A DNA stretch of 64,000 bases from Streptomyces coelicoflavus (lineage in GTDB: Bacteria; Actinomycetota; Actinomycetes; Streptomycetales; Streptomycetaceae), in contig NZ_BEWB01000021.1 in the NCBI RefSeq assembly GCF_003112555.1, positions 60,766 through 124,765 on the forward strand. The letters run 5' to 3'. Numbering within the stretch: the first letter of the stretch is position 1; every line of letters starts with the position of its first letter. Both the position numbers and the translations under genes were made by a program. The notes beneath the pieces are model-generated. The model was not told where the DNA came from. It ran no database searches and saw only the letters and a program-made list of their open reading frames with translations. Positions 34,909-43,140 of this stretch are shown piece after piece.

Positions 34909-35097
34909 GTGAAGACGACGACGATGTTCCACAAGATCGCCAACCCGCGACGCACGACGCTGGCGCACCTCAAGGACGCCGACGACCTGCAGACGCCGGA
35001 GCAGCCGGAGCACGCCGTCGAGCTCCCCACCCAGACCGCCAACCCCCGCCGCACCATCCTCATGGTGGCCCCGGCCGCGGCGACGGTCGCAGAGTAG
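34909..35097 (+). CDS. 62-aa peptide with a duplicated ANPRRT motif
   Basis: A small ORF (GTG 34909, or ATG 34924 giving 57 aa) encoding a hydrophilic peptide with two copies of the motif ANPRRT[TI]L, near residues 11-18 and 43-50, separated by an acidic stretch (DADDLQTPEQPEH), and ending in LMVAPAAATVAE. I recognise no family and see no clear SD. It lies divergent from cvnA1 and upstream of an FAH-family gene. It could be a signalling or precursor peptide, or simply an uncharacterised small protein. Confidence 0.5.
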   Translation: MKTTTMFHKIANPRRTTLAHLKDADDLQTPEQPEHAVELPTQTANPRRTILMVAPAAATVAE

Positions 35098-35198
35098 TAC
35101 GACACCGGGCCGCCGACCGTTCAGCGGCCAGGGGCCTCTTGCCGCGTTAGCCTGGAGCGTCAGACTCCAGCCAGCTCAGTCAAGGGGCCAAGCAACCC

Positions 35199-35984
35199 GT
35201 GCGCATCGCCAGGTTCTCCATCGACGGGAACGTCGCCTTCGGCGCGGTCGAGGGCGACCAGCCGGACCAGCTCGTCCTCGACATCATCAAGGGCATCCCG
35301 TTCGCGGACTACGAGCTCTCCGGCACCAAGGTGCCCCTGAGCAAGGTGCGGCTCCTGCCGCCGGTACTCCCCAACAAGGTCGTCGCCTTCGGCCGCAACT
35401 ACGCCGAGCACGCCCGCGAGCTCGGCAACGAGGTGCCCGACGCCCCGTTCGCCTTCTTCAAGCCGTCCACCTCCGTGATCGGCCCCGGCGACGCCATCCA
35501 GTACCCCTCCTTCACCGAGGAACTGCACCACGAGGCCGAACTGGCCGTCGTCATCGGCCGCATGTGCCGCGAGGTCCCGCGCGAGCGCGTCCAGGACGTG
35601 ATCTTCGGCTACACCTGCGCCAACGACGTCACCGCCCGCGACGTCCAGCGCCGCGAGAAGCAGTGGGCCAGGGCCAAGGGCTTCGACTCCTCCTGCCCGC
35701 TGGGCCCCTGGGTGGAGACGGACCTCGACATCGCGGCCGCGAGCGACCTGACCGTCCAGCTCACGGTCAACGGCGGCCAGCGCCAGCTCGGCCGCACCAG
35801 CGAGATGATCCACTCCATCGAGGATCTGATCGTCAACATCTCCGAGGCGATGACGCTGCTCCCCGGTGACGTGATCCTCACGGGCACCCCGGCCGGCGTC
35901 GGCCCCCTCAACGTCGGCGACGAGGTCGCCGTCACCATCGAAGGCATCGGCACTCTCACCAACAAGGTTGTCAAGCGTGGCTAG
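35199..35984 (+). CDS. Fumarylacetoacetate hydrolase family protein
   Basis: A 261-aa FAH-fold enzyme. Metal ligands are visible in the Glu pair of ELHHEAELAVVIG near residue 110 and the Asp of CANDVTARDVQ near residue 144. The C-terminal LLPGDVILTGTPAGVGPL block is typical of the family. Members hydrolyse or decarboxylate beta-diketo or oxaloacetate-type acids; this one is of the short single-domain type and its substrate is unknown. GTG 35199 is preceded by AAGGGG. Its last eight bases overlap the gltX start, so the two are co-transcribed. Confidence 0.9.
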   Translation: MRIARFSIDGNVAFGAVEGDQPDQLVLDIIKGIPFADYELSGTKVPLSKVRLLPPVLPNKVVAFGRNYAEHARELGNEVPDAPFAFFKPSTSVIGPGDAIQYPSFTEELHHEAELAVVIGRMCREVPRERVQDVIFGYTCANDVTARDVQRREKQWARAKGFDSSCPLGPWVETDLDIAAASDLTVQLTVNGGQRQLGRTSEMIHSIEDLIVNISEAMTLLPGDVILTGTPAGVGPLNVGDEVAVTIEGIGTLTNKVVKRG

Positions 35985-37461
35985 CGCATCCGGCTCCCCC
36001 GTACGCGTCCGTTTCTGTCCGTCCCCCACCGGCAACCCCCACGTGGGCCTGGTCCGCACCGCCCTGTTCAACTGGGCCTTCGCGCGCCACCACCAGGGCA
36101 CGCTGGTCTTCCGCATCGAGGACACCGACGCGGCCCGCGACTCCGAGGAGTCGTACAACCAGCTCCTGGACTCGATGCGCTGGCTGGGCTTCGACTGGGA
36201 CGAGGGCCCCGAGGTCGGCGGCCCGCACGCGCCGTACCGCCAGTCGCAGCGCATGGACCTCTACAAGGACGTCGCCCAGAAGCTCCTGGACGCCGGCCAC
36301 GCCTACCGCTGCTACTGCTCCCAGGAGGAGCTGGACACCCGGCGTGAGGCCGCCCGCGCCGCCGGCAAGCCCTCCGGCTACGACGGCCACTGCCGCGACC
36401 TGAGTGCCGCCCAGGTCGAGGAGTACGTGGCGCAGGGCCGCGAGCCCATCGTCCGCTTCCGGATGCCCGACGAGGCGCTCACGTTCACGGACCTGGTCCG
36501 CGGCGAGATCACCTATCTCCCCGAGAACGTCCCGGACTACGGCATCGTCCGCGCCAACGGCGCCCCGCTCTACACGCTGGTCAACCCGGTCGACGACGCC
36601 CTGATGGAGATCACCCACGTCCTGCGCGGCGAGGACCTGCTCTCCTCCACCCCGCGCCAGATCGCCCTGTACAAGGCGCTGATCGAGTTGGGCGTCGCCA
36701 AGGAGATCCCCGCCTTCGGCCACCTGCCCTACGTCATGGGCGAGGGCAACAAGAAGCTCTCCAAGCGCGACCCGCAGTCGAGCCTCAACCTCTACCGCGA
36801 GCGCGGCTTCCTCCCCGAGGGCCTGCTCAACTACCTCTCCCTCCTCGGCTGGTCCCTCTCCGCCGACCAGGACATCTTCACGATCGAGGAGATGGTCGCG
36901 GCCTTCGACGTCTCCGACGTCCAGCCCAACCCGGCGCGCTTCGACCTGAAGAAGTGCGAGGCGATCAACGCCGACCACATCCGCCTGCTGGAGACCAAGG
37001 ACTTCACCGAGCGCTGCCGCCCCTGGCTGAAGGCCCCCGTCGCCCCCTGGGCGCCGGAGGACTTCGACGAGGCCAAGTGGCAGGCGATCGCGCCGCACGC
37101 CCAGACCCGCCTGAAGGTCCTCTCCGAGATCACCGACAACGTCGACTTCCTGTTCCTGCCGGAGCCGGTCTCCGACGAGGCGAGCTGGACGAAGGCGATG
37201 AAGGAGGGCTCGGACGCCCTCCTGACCACGGCCCGCGAGAAGCTCGACGCGGCCGACTGGACGTCCCCGGAGGCCCTCAAGGAGGCCGTCCTGGCGGCCG
37301 GCGAGGCCCACGGCCTCAAGCTCGGCAAGGCCCAGGCCCCCGTCCGCGTCGCCGTCACCGGCCGCACCGTCGGCCTGCCCCTCTTCGAGTCCCTGGAGGT
37401 CCTGGGCAAGGAGAAGGCACTGGCCAGGATCGACGCGGCGCTGGCGCGGCTCACCGCGTAA
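35977..37461 (+). CDS. gltX: Glutamyl-tRNA synthetase
   Basis: A 494-aa class I synthetase. The HIGH-type motif is PSPTGNPHVG near residue 15 and the KMSKS-type motif is KKLSKRD near residue 257; the C-terminal anticodon-binding domain follows. Start GTG 35977 (MASASGSPVRVRFCPSP) overlaps the upstream FAH-family gene. Actinobacteria usually lack GlnRS, and GltX then charges both tRNA-Glu and tRNA-Gln, the latter corrected by GatCAB. Five genes for exactly these two tRNAs lie 1.4 kb downstream. A terminator follows at 37477-37507. Confidence 0.96.
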   Translation: MASASGSPVRVRFCPSPTGNPHVGLVRTALFNWAFARHHQGTLVFRIEDTDAARDSEESYNQLLDSMRWLGFDWDEGPEVGGPHAPYRQSQRMDLYKDVAQKLLDAGHAYRCYCSQEELDTRREAARAAGKPSGYDGHCRDLSAAQVEEYVAQGREPIVRFRMPDEALTFTDLVRGEITYLPENVPDYGIVRANGAPLYTLVNPVDDALMEITHVLRGEDLLSSTPRQIALYKALIELGVAKEIPAFGHLPYVMGEGNKKLSKRDPQSSLNLYRERGFLPEGLLNYLSLLGWSLSADQDIFTIEEMVAAFDVSDVQPNPARFDLKKCEAINADHIRLLETKDFTERCRPWLKAPVAPWAPEDFDEAKWQAIAPHAQTRLKVLSEITDNVDFLFLPEPVSDEASWTKAMKEGSDALLTTAREKLDAADWTSPEALKEAVLAAGEAHGLKLGKAQAPVRVAVTGRTVGLPLFESLEVLGKEKALARIDAALARLTA

Positions 37462-37476
37462 CCGGCAGCACGTGTG

Positions 37477-37507
37477 AAGGGCGGCGTCCGCACGGGGCGC
37501 CGCCCTT
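37477..37507 (+). terminator. Terminator after gltX
   Basis: A perfect 10-bp stem AAGGGCGGCG/CGCCGCCCTT with an 11-nt loop, ending in CTTTCCC. Confidence 0.85.
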
Positions 37508-37570
37508 TCCCGTTACCCCGCCCGGGTCCCTCGACCGGCGTCGTCGACCCGGCGCCCGCAGACTGACGGC

Positions 37571-37966
37571 ATGCGCCGCGAGGACATCGACCCACGCTTC
37601 TTCGGAGACCGGCTCGCCTACAACCGCGCCGTACTCGTCGAACAGCCCCGGCGCTGGCTCGTGGTCGCCGGTCACGAGGCGCGCGACGACGAGGGCGGCA
37701 TCGCCGCCGTGGGCGACGTCCGCGGCCAGCTCCGGCTGACCTTCCGGCGCATGGGGGAGACCCTGGAGAAGGCCGGCTTCACCCTGAGCGATCTCGTCCA
37801 GATCAGGATCCTCACCGTCGACATCGAGGCCGTGACGGCCCACTACGACGCCGTACTGGACGAGCTGGCCGCCGCCGACTGCCGCCCCGCCAGCCTGCTG
37901 GCCGAGGTCCGGGCCCTGTCCGACCCGCGGATGCTGGTCGAGATCGAGGGTCTCGCCGCGCAGTAG
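37571..37966 (+). CDS. RidA (YjgF) family protein lacking the usual Arg
   Basis: A 131-aa RidA-fold protein (AAVGDVRGQLRLTFRRMGETLEKAGFTLSDLVQIRILTVDIE). Classical RidA deaminates reactive enamines using a conserved Arg in a P-A-R-T-type segment. Here the corresponding segment reads RPASLLAEV, so the Arg position appears to be Ser108. It may belong to a Rid subgroup without imine-deaminase activity. It stands between gltX and a HAD phosphatase; its role is unknown. Confidence 0.85.
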   Translation: MRREDIDPRFFGDRLAYNRAVLVEQPRRWLVVAGHEARDDEGGIAAVGDVRGQLRLTFRRMGETLEKAGFTLSDLVQIRILTVDIEAVTAHYDAVLDELAAADCRPASLLAEVRALSDPRMLVEIEGLAAQ

Positions 37967-38005
37967 ACGGAGCCACGGCCGCCCCGTGCGCCTACGCTGG
38001 GTCCC

Positions 38006-38740
38006 ATGCCGATCAAAGCCGTGGTCTGGGACGTCGACGACACCCTCTTCGACTACACCACCGCCGACCGCGAGGGCATGCACGCCCACCTGGTCGCCGA
38101 GGGGCTCCTCGCCGGGTACGGGTCGGCCGACGAGGCCCTCGTGCGCTGGCGGGAGATCACCGACCAGCAGTGGGCGCGCTTCTCCGCGGGCGAGGTGGAC
38201 TTCGTCACACAGCGGCGCGACCGCACCCGGGTCTTCCTGGGCCGGCCCGAGCTGACGGACGCCGAGGCCGACGACTGGTTCCAGCGGTACGTCACCCACT
38301 ACGAGGCCGCATGGTCCCTCTTCCCGGACGTGATGCCGGTCCTGGACGCCCTGGCCGACAGCCACCGGCACGCCGTGCTCTCCAACTCCAGCCTCACCGT
38401 CCAGGACCGCAAGCTGCGCGTCCTCGGCGTGCACGACCGCTTCGAGGCCATCCTGTGCGCCGCCGAGCTGGGCGTCTCCAAGCCGGAGGCCGGTGCCTTC
38501 CTCGCGGCCTGCGACGCCCTCGGCCTCGCCCCCGCCGAGGTCGCCTACGTCGGCGACCACCCGGAGATCGACGGACGCGGCGCCGCCGACGCCGGGCTGC
38601 TCTCCGTGTGGATCGACCGGGGCGGCGTCTACGCGACCGTCGACCCGCCGGCCGGACCGCGCCGTATCGCCTCGCTCTCCGAACTTCCCGCGCTCCTCGG
38701 CGCCGATACCCGTTTTGGAGCCCCGTCCACCTTCAGGTAA
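38006..38740 (+). CDS. HAD-superfamily hydrolase
   Basis: A 244-aa haloacid-dehalogenase-fold phosphatase with DVDDTLFDY (nucleophile Asp near residue 10), a C1-type cap, LSNSSL (motif II), SKPEAGAF (motif III Lys) and VGDHPEIDGRGAADAG (motif IV). The substrate is unknown; relatives act on small phosphoesters. TACGCT ends seven bases before the ATG with no SD, suggesting leaderless expression. It is the last protein gene before the tRNA cluster. Confidence 0.88.
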   Translation: MPIKAVVWDVDDTLFDYTTADREGMHAHLVAEGLLAGYGSADEALVRWREITDQQWARFSAGEVDFVTQRRDRTRVFLGRPELTDAEADDWFQRYVTHYEAAWSLFPDVMPVLDALADSHRHAVLSNSSLTVQDRKLRVLGVHDRFEAILCAAELGVSKPEAGAFLAACDALGLAPAEVAYVGDHPEIDGRGAADAGLLSVWIDRGGVYATVDPPAGPRRIASLSELPALLGADTRFGAPSTFR

Positions 38741-38832
38741 TGTTCTTCCTGCGCCGCCGGAGAGCGGGCCGAAGGGCCGGAAAACCGGAAGCGCAACGCT
38801 AGAACAAGAACCCTCCGGGGCTTGCGTTCCAG

Positions 38833-38904
38833 TGGCCTATGGTGTAATTGGCAGCACGACTGATTCTGGTTCAGTTAGTCTAGGTTCGAGTCCTGGTAGG
38901 CCAG
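38833..38904 (+). tRNA. tRNA-Gln (CTG)
   Basis: 72 nt. The acceptor stem TGGCCTA/TAGGCCA, T-loop GGTTCGAGTCC and anticodon stem ACTGA/TCAGT around TTCTGGT all fit; the anticodon CTG is at 38866-38868. CCA is not encoded. The only sequence difference from the second Gln gene is in the acceptor stem. Confidence 0.96.
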
Positions 38905-38943
38905 CTCGCAGAGCTTATCTGCGCCGCGGAGCACATCCGCAAG

Positions 38944-39016
38944 GCCCCCGTTGTGTAGCGGCCTAGCACGCCGCCCTCTCAAGGCGGTAGCGCCGGTTCG
39001 AATCCGGTCGGGGGTA
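38944..39016 (+). tRNA. tRNA-Glu (CTC)
   Basis: 73 nt. Acceptor GCCCCCG/CGGGGGT, anticodon stem CCGCC/GGCGG with loop CTCTCAA, anticodon CTC at 38978-38980, T-arm CCGGTTCGAATCCGG. CCA is not encoded. Confidence 0.97.
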
Positions 39017-39078
39017 CAGATCCTTCCCGCGAGGACAGCTCGGGTCGCTCCCACTGTTGTCGATGCAGGATCGCTAGG

Positions 39079-39151
39079 GCCCCCGTTGTGTAGCGGCCTA
39101 GCACGCCGCCCTCTCAAGGCGGTAGCGCCGGTTCGAATCCGGTCGGGGGTA
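39079..39151 (+). tRNA. tRNA-Glu (CTC)
   Basis: Identical in sequence to the copy at 38944-39016; the anticodon is at 39113-39115. It is separated from that copy by 62 bp of unrelated spacer. Confidence 0.97.
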
Positions 39152-39171
39152 CGAACTGGTCTAAACCACAT

Positions 39172-39243
39172 TGGTCTATGGTGTAATTGGCAGCACGACT
39201 GATTCTGGTTCAGTTAGTCTAGGTTCGAGTCCTGGTAGACCAG
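39172..39243 (+). tRNA. tRNA-Gln (CTG)
   Basis: Second Gln gene; the anticodon CTG is at 39205-39207. The acceptor stem is TGGTCTA/TAGACCA, a compensated C-to-T/G-to-A pair change relative to the first copy. Confidence 0.96.
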
Positions 39244-39287
39244 CTCGGATCTGCGGCGATGCAGTATGAAACGCCTGCAAGATCCAC

Positions 39288-39360
39288 GCCCCCGTTGTGT
39301 AGCGGCCTAGCACGCCGCCCTCTCAAGGCGGTAGCGCCGGTTCGAATCCGGTCGGGGGTA
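39288..39360 (+). tRNA. tRNA-Glu (CTC)
   Basis: Third identical Glu copy; the anticodon is at 39322-39324. It ends eight bases before the strong terminator at 39369-39408. Confidence 0.97.
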
Positions 39361-39368
39361 CTCGAAGT

Positions 39369-39408
39369 CCGAAGGGGGGCTTCCGCCGAGGCGGGAGCCC
39401 CCCTTCGG
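39369..39408. terminator. Bidirectional terminator between tRNA cluster and MerR gene
   Basis: A 19-bp stem with one wobble pair (39369-39387 with 39390-39408) and a 2-nt gap, placed between convergent transcripts. Confidence 0.88.
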
Positions 39409-39422
39409 CGTTCCCGCGACGC

Positions 39423-40067
39423 CTACTCGATGCCGTACCGCCGCGCCGACTCCTCCTCCTGCGCCAGCCGGTGCAGGGCCCGCAGCACCGGCTGGAAGAG
39501 CACCGCCGCCGCGACCGCCATTTCGACCTTCTCCGCCTCCGAGGCGTGGGTCTCCATGAAGTCCAGGTCCCGCCGGGCGACCTGCATCATCAACTCGCCG
39601 TAGGGCGCCATCAGTTCCGCGTCCCACGGATAGTCGAGGCGGCGCAGCGCGGCCACCGCCACCACCAGGGAGCGGTGCACGGGGGAGAGCGGCGCCAACT
39701 CCCGGGAGGTCTCCCAGCCCAGCAGTTCGAGGAGCCGGTCCACCTCGGTCCGCGCGGCGGTCACCGCCGGGTCCGCCTCGTCCGGCTCGGCGTCCTGCGG
39801 CAGCGCCCACAGGGCCGCCCCCAGCCGGATGGTGCGGCCCAGCGACTCGTCGTCGACGTGCCCCAGTACCTCCCGGGCCGTCGCCACCGGCACCTTGCCG
39901 ACCTGGATCAGCGCCCGCACCAGCCGCAGCCGGCGCAGATGACCGTCGTCGTACTCGGCGGTGGTCGCGTTGATCTGCCGGCCCGGGGGCAACAGCCCCT
40001 CCCGCAGGTAGTACTTGATCGTCGCCGTGGACACCCCGCTGCGCTTGCTCAGGTCGGCCAGTCGCAT
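39423..40067 (-). CDS. MerR-family transcriptional regulator
   Basis: A 214-aa protein with an N-terminal MerR winged helix (MRLADLSKRSGVSTATIKYYLREGLLPPG, residues 1-29) and a longer C-terminal helical domain of unknown ligand. ATG 40067 is chosen with AAGGG eight bases upstream; a GTG three codons earlier has its SD too close. It is divergent from a DUF4188 gene, and the 81-bp gap contains two palindromes. It probably regulates that gene and itself. Confidence 0.88.
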   Translation of the reverse strand: MRLADLSKRSGVSTATIKYYLREGLLPPGRQINATTAEYDDGHLRRLRLVRALIQVGKVPVATAREVLGHVDDESLGRTIRLGAALWALPQDAEPDEADPAVTAARTEVDRLLELLGWETSRELAPLSPVHRSLVVAVAALRRLDYPWDAELMAPYGELMMQVARRDLDFMETHASEAEKVEMAVAAAVLFQPVLRALHRLAQEEESARRYGIE

Positions 40068-40085
40068 CCCTTGCACCCTTCCTCG

Positions 40086-40128
40086 GATAGCGCCACTATC
40101 TAAGCAGCATCACTTGGACAGTGCTGCT
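40086..40128. promoter_or_regulatory. Palindromes between MerR and DUF4188 genes
   Basis: GATAG-CGCCA-CTATC (40086-40100) and AGCAGCA/TGCTGCT (40103-40109 with 40122-40128). MerR proteins usually bind such dyads inside a long promoter spacer. The second dyad lies 20 bp before the DUF4188 start. Confidence 0.55.
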
Positions 40129-40148
40129 CGCCAACAGGGGGAGGCGTC

Positions 40149-40724
40149 ATGCCGGGCAAGAACGCGACCGCGACCCGCACCACCGCCGCCGCCGAGGGGG
40201 ACGTGACCGTCCTGCTCATCGGCATGCGGATCAACCACTTCTGGGCCGTGCACCACTGGCTGCCGGTCTTCCTCGCCATGCCGCGCATGCTCCGCGAGCT
40301 GGCCAAGGACCCGGAGCGCGGGCTCCTGAACCACGTCCTGCTGACGGCCTCGCCGCGGACGTACTACGTCGTCCAGTACTGGGAGTCCAAGGAGAAGCTC
40401 TACAAGTACGCCCACTCGCCCGACACGTTCCACCACCGGGCCTGGGCGATCATCAACCGCAAGGAGCGCAAGGGGCAGGTGCGCGGTCACGTGGGCCTGT
40501 GGCACGAGGCGTACGTCGTGCCCGAGGGATCGTACGAGTCGATCTACGCCGACATGCCCGCGTTCGGGCTCGCGGCGGCGCACGGACAGGTGCCGCTCGA
40601 GCGGCGCGGCAAGCGTGCACGGGACCGCTTCGCGTACCGGTCGGAGAAGACCGCCGAGAAAGCCGCCGGGAGAAGGGCGGAGAAGCGGGTCGTCGCCCCG
40701 GAGAAGGCCGCGGACGGGGTCTGA
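40149..40724 (+). CDS. DUF4188-family protein
   Basis: A 191-aa protein with the DUF4188 pattern (VTVLLIGMRINHFWAVHHWLPVF near residue 20, YYVVQYWESKEKLYKYAHSPDTFHHRAW near 75, VGLWHEAYVVPEGSYESIYADMP near 116), related to heme-degrading or monooxygenase-type ferredoxin-like folds. The C-terminus is a Lys/Arg/Ala-rich extension of about 40 residues. The biochemical role is unknown. It is paired with a divergent MerR regulator, as often seen for stress- or xenobiotic-responsive genes. Confidence 0.82.
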   Translation: MPGKNATATRTTAAAEGDVTVLLIGMRINHFWAVHHWLPVFLAMPRMLRELAKDPERGLLNHVLLTASPRTYYVVQYWESKEKLYKYAHSPDTFHHRAWAIINRKERKGQVRGHVGLWHEAYVVPEGSYESIYADMPAFGLAAAHGQVPLERRGKRARDRFAYRSEKTAEKAAGRRAEKRVVAPEKAADGV

Positions 40725-40733
40725 GAACGGCGC

Positions 40734-40763
40734 CGGGCCCGCCGCGGCGTTGAGGCGGGCCCG
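40734..40763. terminator. Hairpin between DUF4188 gene and ndgR
   Basis: A perfect 10-bp stem CGGGCCCGCC/GGCGGGCCCG with a 10-nt loop between convergent genes. No T-run is present. Confidence 0.7.
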
Positions 40764-40790
40764 TGACCGGTCGGAGCGTCCGGGGGATGG

Positions 40791-41507
40791 TCAGCCGTTG
40801 CGGCGCAGTGCCTCGGAGAGGCGGCCGGCGGCGTCGATGATGGCCTGCGCGTGCATGCGGCCGGGGTGACGGCTGAGGCGCTCGATGGGGCCGGAGACGG
40901 ACACGGCGGCCACCACGCGGTTGGAGGGGCCGCGCACCGGCGCGGAGACGGACGCGACGCCGGGCTCGCGCTCGCCGATGGACTGGGCCCAGCCGCGGCG
41001 CCGCACGCCGGACAGTGCCGTCGCCGTGAAGCGGGCGCCCTGGAGGCCGCGGTGGAGGCGCTCGGGCTCCTCCCAGGCCATGAGGATCTGCGCGGAGGAG
41101 CCGGCCTTCATGGTGAGCGTGGAGCCGACCGGGACCGTGTCCCTGAGGCCCGACAGACGCTCGGCCGCGGCCACGCAGATGCGCATGTCGCCCTGGCGGC
41201 GGTAGAGCTGGGCGCTCTCGCCCGTGACGTCGCGCAGGTGGGTGAGGACCGGGCCCGCCGTGGCGAGCAGGCGGTCCTCGCCGGCCGCCGCGGCCAGTTC
41301 GGCCAGGCGCGGGCCGAGGATGAAACGGCCCTGCATGTCGCGCGCCACCATACGGTGGTGTTCCAGCGCCACGGCCAGGCGGTGGGCCGTGGGTCGTGCC
41401 AGTCCGGTCGCACCGACCAACCCCGCGAGGGTGGCCGGGCCGGACTCCAGAGCGCTCAGGACGAGGGCCGCCTTGTCCAGAACGCCGACGCCGCTACTGT
41501 TGTCCAT
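40791..41507 (-). CDS. ndgR: IclR-family regulator of amino acid metabolism
   Basis: A 238-aa IclR protein. The N-terminal winged helix contains LAGLVGATGLARPTAHRLAVAL (about 27-48); the C-terminal effector domain runs from about 80. Length, MDNSSGVGVLDKAALVL start and position divergent from leuCD identify it as NdgR, known in S. coelicolor for leucine, methionine and antibiotic control; the corynebacterial orthologue is LtbR. The frame is open upstream of ATG 41507 but that part lies within the leuC promoter region. It probably binds the 197-bp gap it shares with leuC. Confidence 0.93.
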   Translation of the reverse strand: MDNSSGVGVLDKAALVLSALESGPATLAGLVGATGLARPTAHRLAVALEHHRMVARDMQGRFILGPRLAELAAAAGEDRLLATAGPVLTHLRDVTGESAQLYRRQGDMRICVAAAERLSGLRDTVPVGSTLTMKAGSSAQILMAWEEPERLHRGLQGARFTATALSGVRRRGWAQSIGEREPGVASVSAPVRGPSNRVVAAVSVSGPIERLSRHPGRMHAQAIIDAAGRLSEALRRNG

Positions 41508-41704
41508 GACACGATACTCCCGTCTCACTCTGTGAAACGCAAGTTCAATTTTCCATGGAACGCGCCACCCTGGACGGCAGGAAGTCACAACGGCCCGTGA
41601 CGAAAGGGCCTGGTGGCGGTTGCCCGGAAACACAGGGGTGCGGGCACCGCTTCCCCAAGATCTCTAGTTGGGTCGGCGCTTCGTCGCCGACCGAAGGGAA
41701 AGCG
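41508..41704. promoter_or_regulatory. ndgR-leuC divergent control region and leuC leader
   Basis: It contains CCGTCTCACTCTGTGAAACG (41520-41539), similar to 4089-4108; a perfect TTCCATGGAA palindrome (41551-41560); and, just before the leuC SD, a GGTCGGCG/CGCCGACC stem (about 41672-41692). No Leu-rich leader peptide is apparent, so control seems to be by repressor rather than attenuation. The leuC frame is open back to 41555, but no in-frame start there has an SD. Confidence 0.65.
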
Positions 41705-43135
41705 ATGGGTAGGACACTCGCGGAGAAGGTCTGGGACGACCACGTCGTCCGGCGCGCCGAGGGCGAGCCCGACCTCCTCTTCATCGATCTGCACCTGCTG
41801 CACGAGGTGACCAGCCCGCAGGCCTTCGACGGCCTCCGCAAGAGCGGCCGCCCGGTGCGGCGGCTCGACCTGACCATCGCCACCGAGGACCACAACACCC
41901 CCACGCTCGACATCGACAAGCCCATCGCGGACCCGGTCTCCCGGGCCCAGCTGGAGACCCTGCGCAAGAACTGCGCGGAGTTCGGCGTCCGGCTGCACCC
42001 GCTGGGCGACGTCGAGCAGGGCGTCGTGCACGTCGTCGGCCCGCAGCTGGGCCTGACCCAGCCCGGCACCACCGTGGTCTGCGGCGACTCGCACACCTCG
42101 ACGCACGGCGCCTTCGGCGCGCTGGCGTTCGGCATCGGCACCTCCCAGGTCGAGCACGTGCTGGCCACCCAGACGCTGCCGATGGCCCGCCCGAAGACCA
42201 TGGCGATCACCGTCAACGGCGAGCTGCCCGACGGCGTCACGGCCAAGGACCTGATCCTGGCGATCATCGCGAAGATCGGCACCGGCGGCGGCCAGGGCTA
42301 CATCCTGGAGTACCGCGGCGAGGCCATCGAGAAGCTCTCGATGGAGGCCCGCATGACCATCTGCAACATGTCCATCGAGGCCGGCGCCCGCGCGGGCATG
42401 ATCGCCCCCGACGAGACCACCTTCGCCTACCTCCAGGGCCGCCCGCACGCCCCCGAGGGCGCCGACTGGGACGCGGCCGTCGCGTACTGGAAGACGCTGC
42501 GCACGGACGACGACGCCCAGTTCGACGCCGAGGTGGTCGTCGAGGCGGCCGAGCTGGCGCCGTTCGTCACCTGGGGCACCAACCCCGGCCAGGGCGCACC
42601 GCTTTCCGCCGCCGTCCCCGACCCGGCTTCGTACGAGGACGCCTCGGAGCGCTTCGCCGCCGAAAAGGCCCTGGAGTACATGGGCTTGGAGGCCGGTCAG
42701 CCGCTGCGCTCCATCAACGTGGACACGGTCTTCGTGGGCTCCTGCACCAACGGCCGCATCGAGGACCTGCGCGCCGCCGCGGAGATCGTCCGGGACCGCA
42801 AAGTCGCCGACGGCGTACGCATGCTGGTCGTCCCGGGCTCCGCGCGGGTCGGTCTCCAGGCCGTCTCCGAGGGCCTGGACGTGGTCTTCAAGGAGGCCGG
42901 CGCCGAATGGCGGCACGCGGGGTGCTCGATGTGCCTCGGCATGAACCCGGACCAGCTCGCCCCCGGTGAGCGCTCCGCGTCCACGTCCAACCGCAACTTC
43001 GAGGGGCGCCAGGGCAAGGGCGGCCGCACCCACCTGGTGTCGCCGCAGGTGGCGGCCGCGACGGCGGTCCTGGGCCACCTGGCCTCCCCGGCCGACCTGT
43101 CCGCCGCCGACGTCCCCACGCCCGCTGGAGTCTGA
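41705..43135 (+). CDS. leuC: 3-isopropylmalate dehydratase large subunit
   Basis: A 476-aa aconitase-superfamily subunit that, with LeuD, isomerises 2- to 3-isopropylmalate. The [4Fe-4S] cysteines are in GSCTNGR near residue 345 and CSMCLGMN near 405. It starts at ATG 41705 after GAAGGGAAAGCG. leuD follows five bases downstream. The divergent NdgR is the likely regulator. Confidence 0.96.
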   Translation: MGRTLAEKVWDDHVVRRAEGEPDLLFIDLHLLHEVTSPQAFDGLRKSGRPVRRLDLTIATEDHNTPTLDIDKPIADPVSRAQLETLRKNCAEFGVRLHPLGDVEQGVVHVVGPQLGLTQPGTTVVCGDSHTSTHGAFGALAFGIGTSQVEHVLATQTLPMARPKTMAITVNGELPDGVTAKDLILAIIAKIGTGGGQGYILEYRGEAIEKLSMEARMTICNMSIEAGARAGMIAPDETTFAYLQGRPHAPEGADWDAAVAYWKTLRTDDDAQFDAEVVVEAAELAPFVTWGTNPGQGAPLSAAVPDPASYEDASERFAAEKALEYMGLEAGQPLRSINVDTVFVGSCTNGRIEDLRAAAEIVRDRKVADGVRMLVVPGSARVGLQAVSEGLDVVFKEAGAEWRHAGCSMCLGMNPDQLAPGERSASTSNRNFEGRQGKGGRTHLVSPQVAAATAVLGHLASPADLSAADVPTPAGV

Positions 43136-43140
43136 GAGTC

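Noticed and set aside
38833..39360. Regular repeats resembling a CRISPR array
   Set aside because: The repeated units fold as complete tRNA-Gln and tRNA-Glu genes with proper anticodons; no cas genes are present.
41555..41704. In-frame extension of leuC to an upstream ATG
   Set aside because: It runs through the leader and hairpin, has no SD, and LeuC proteins begin at MGRTLAEKVWDDH.
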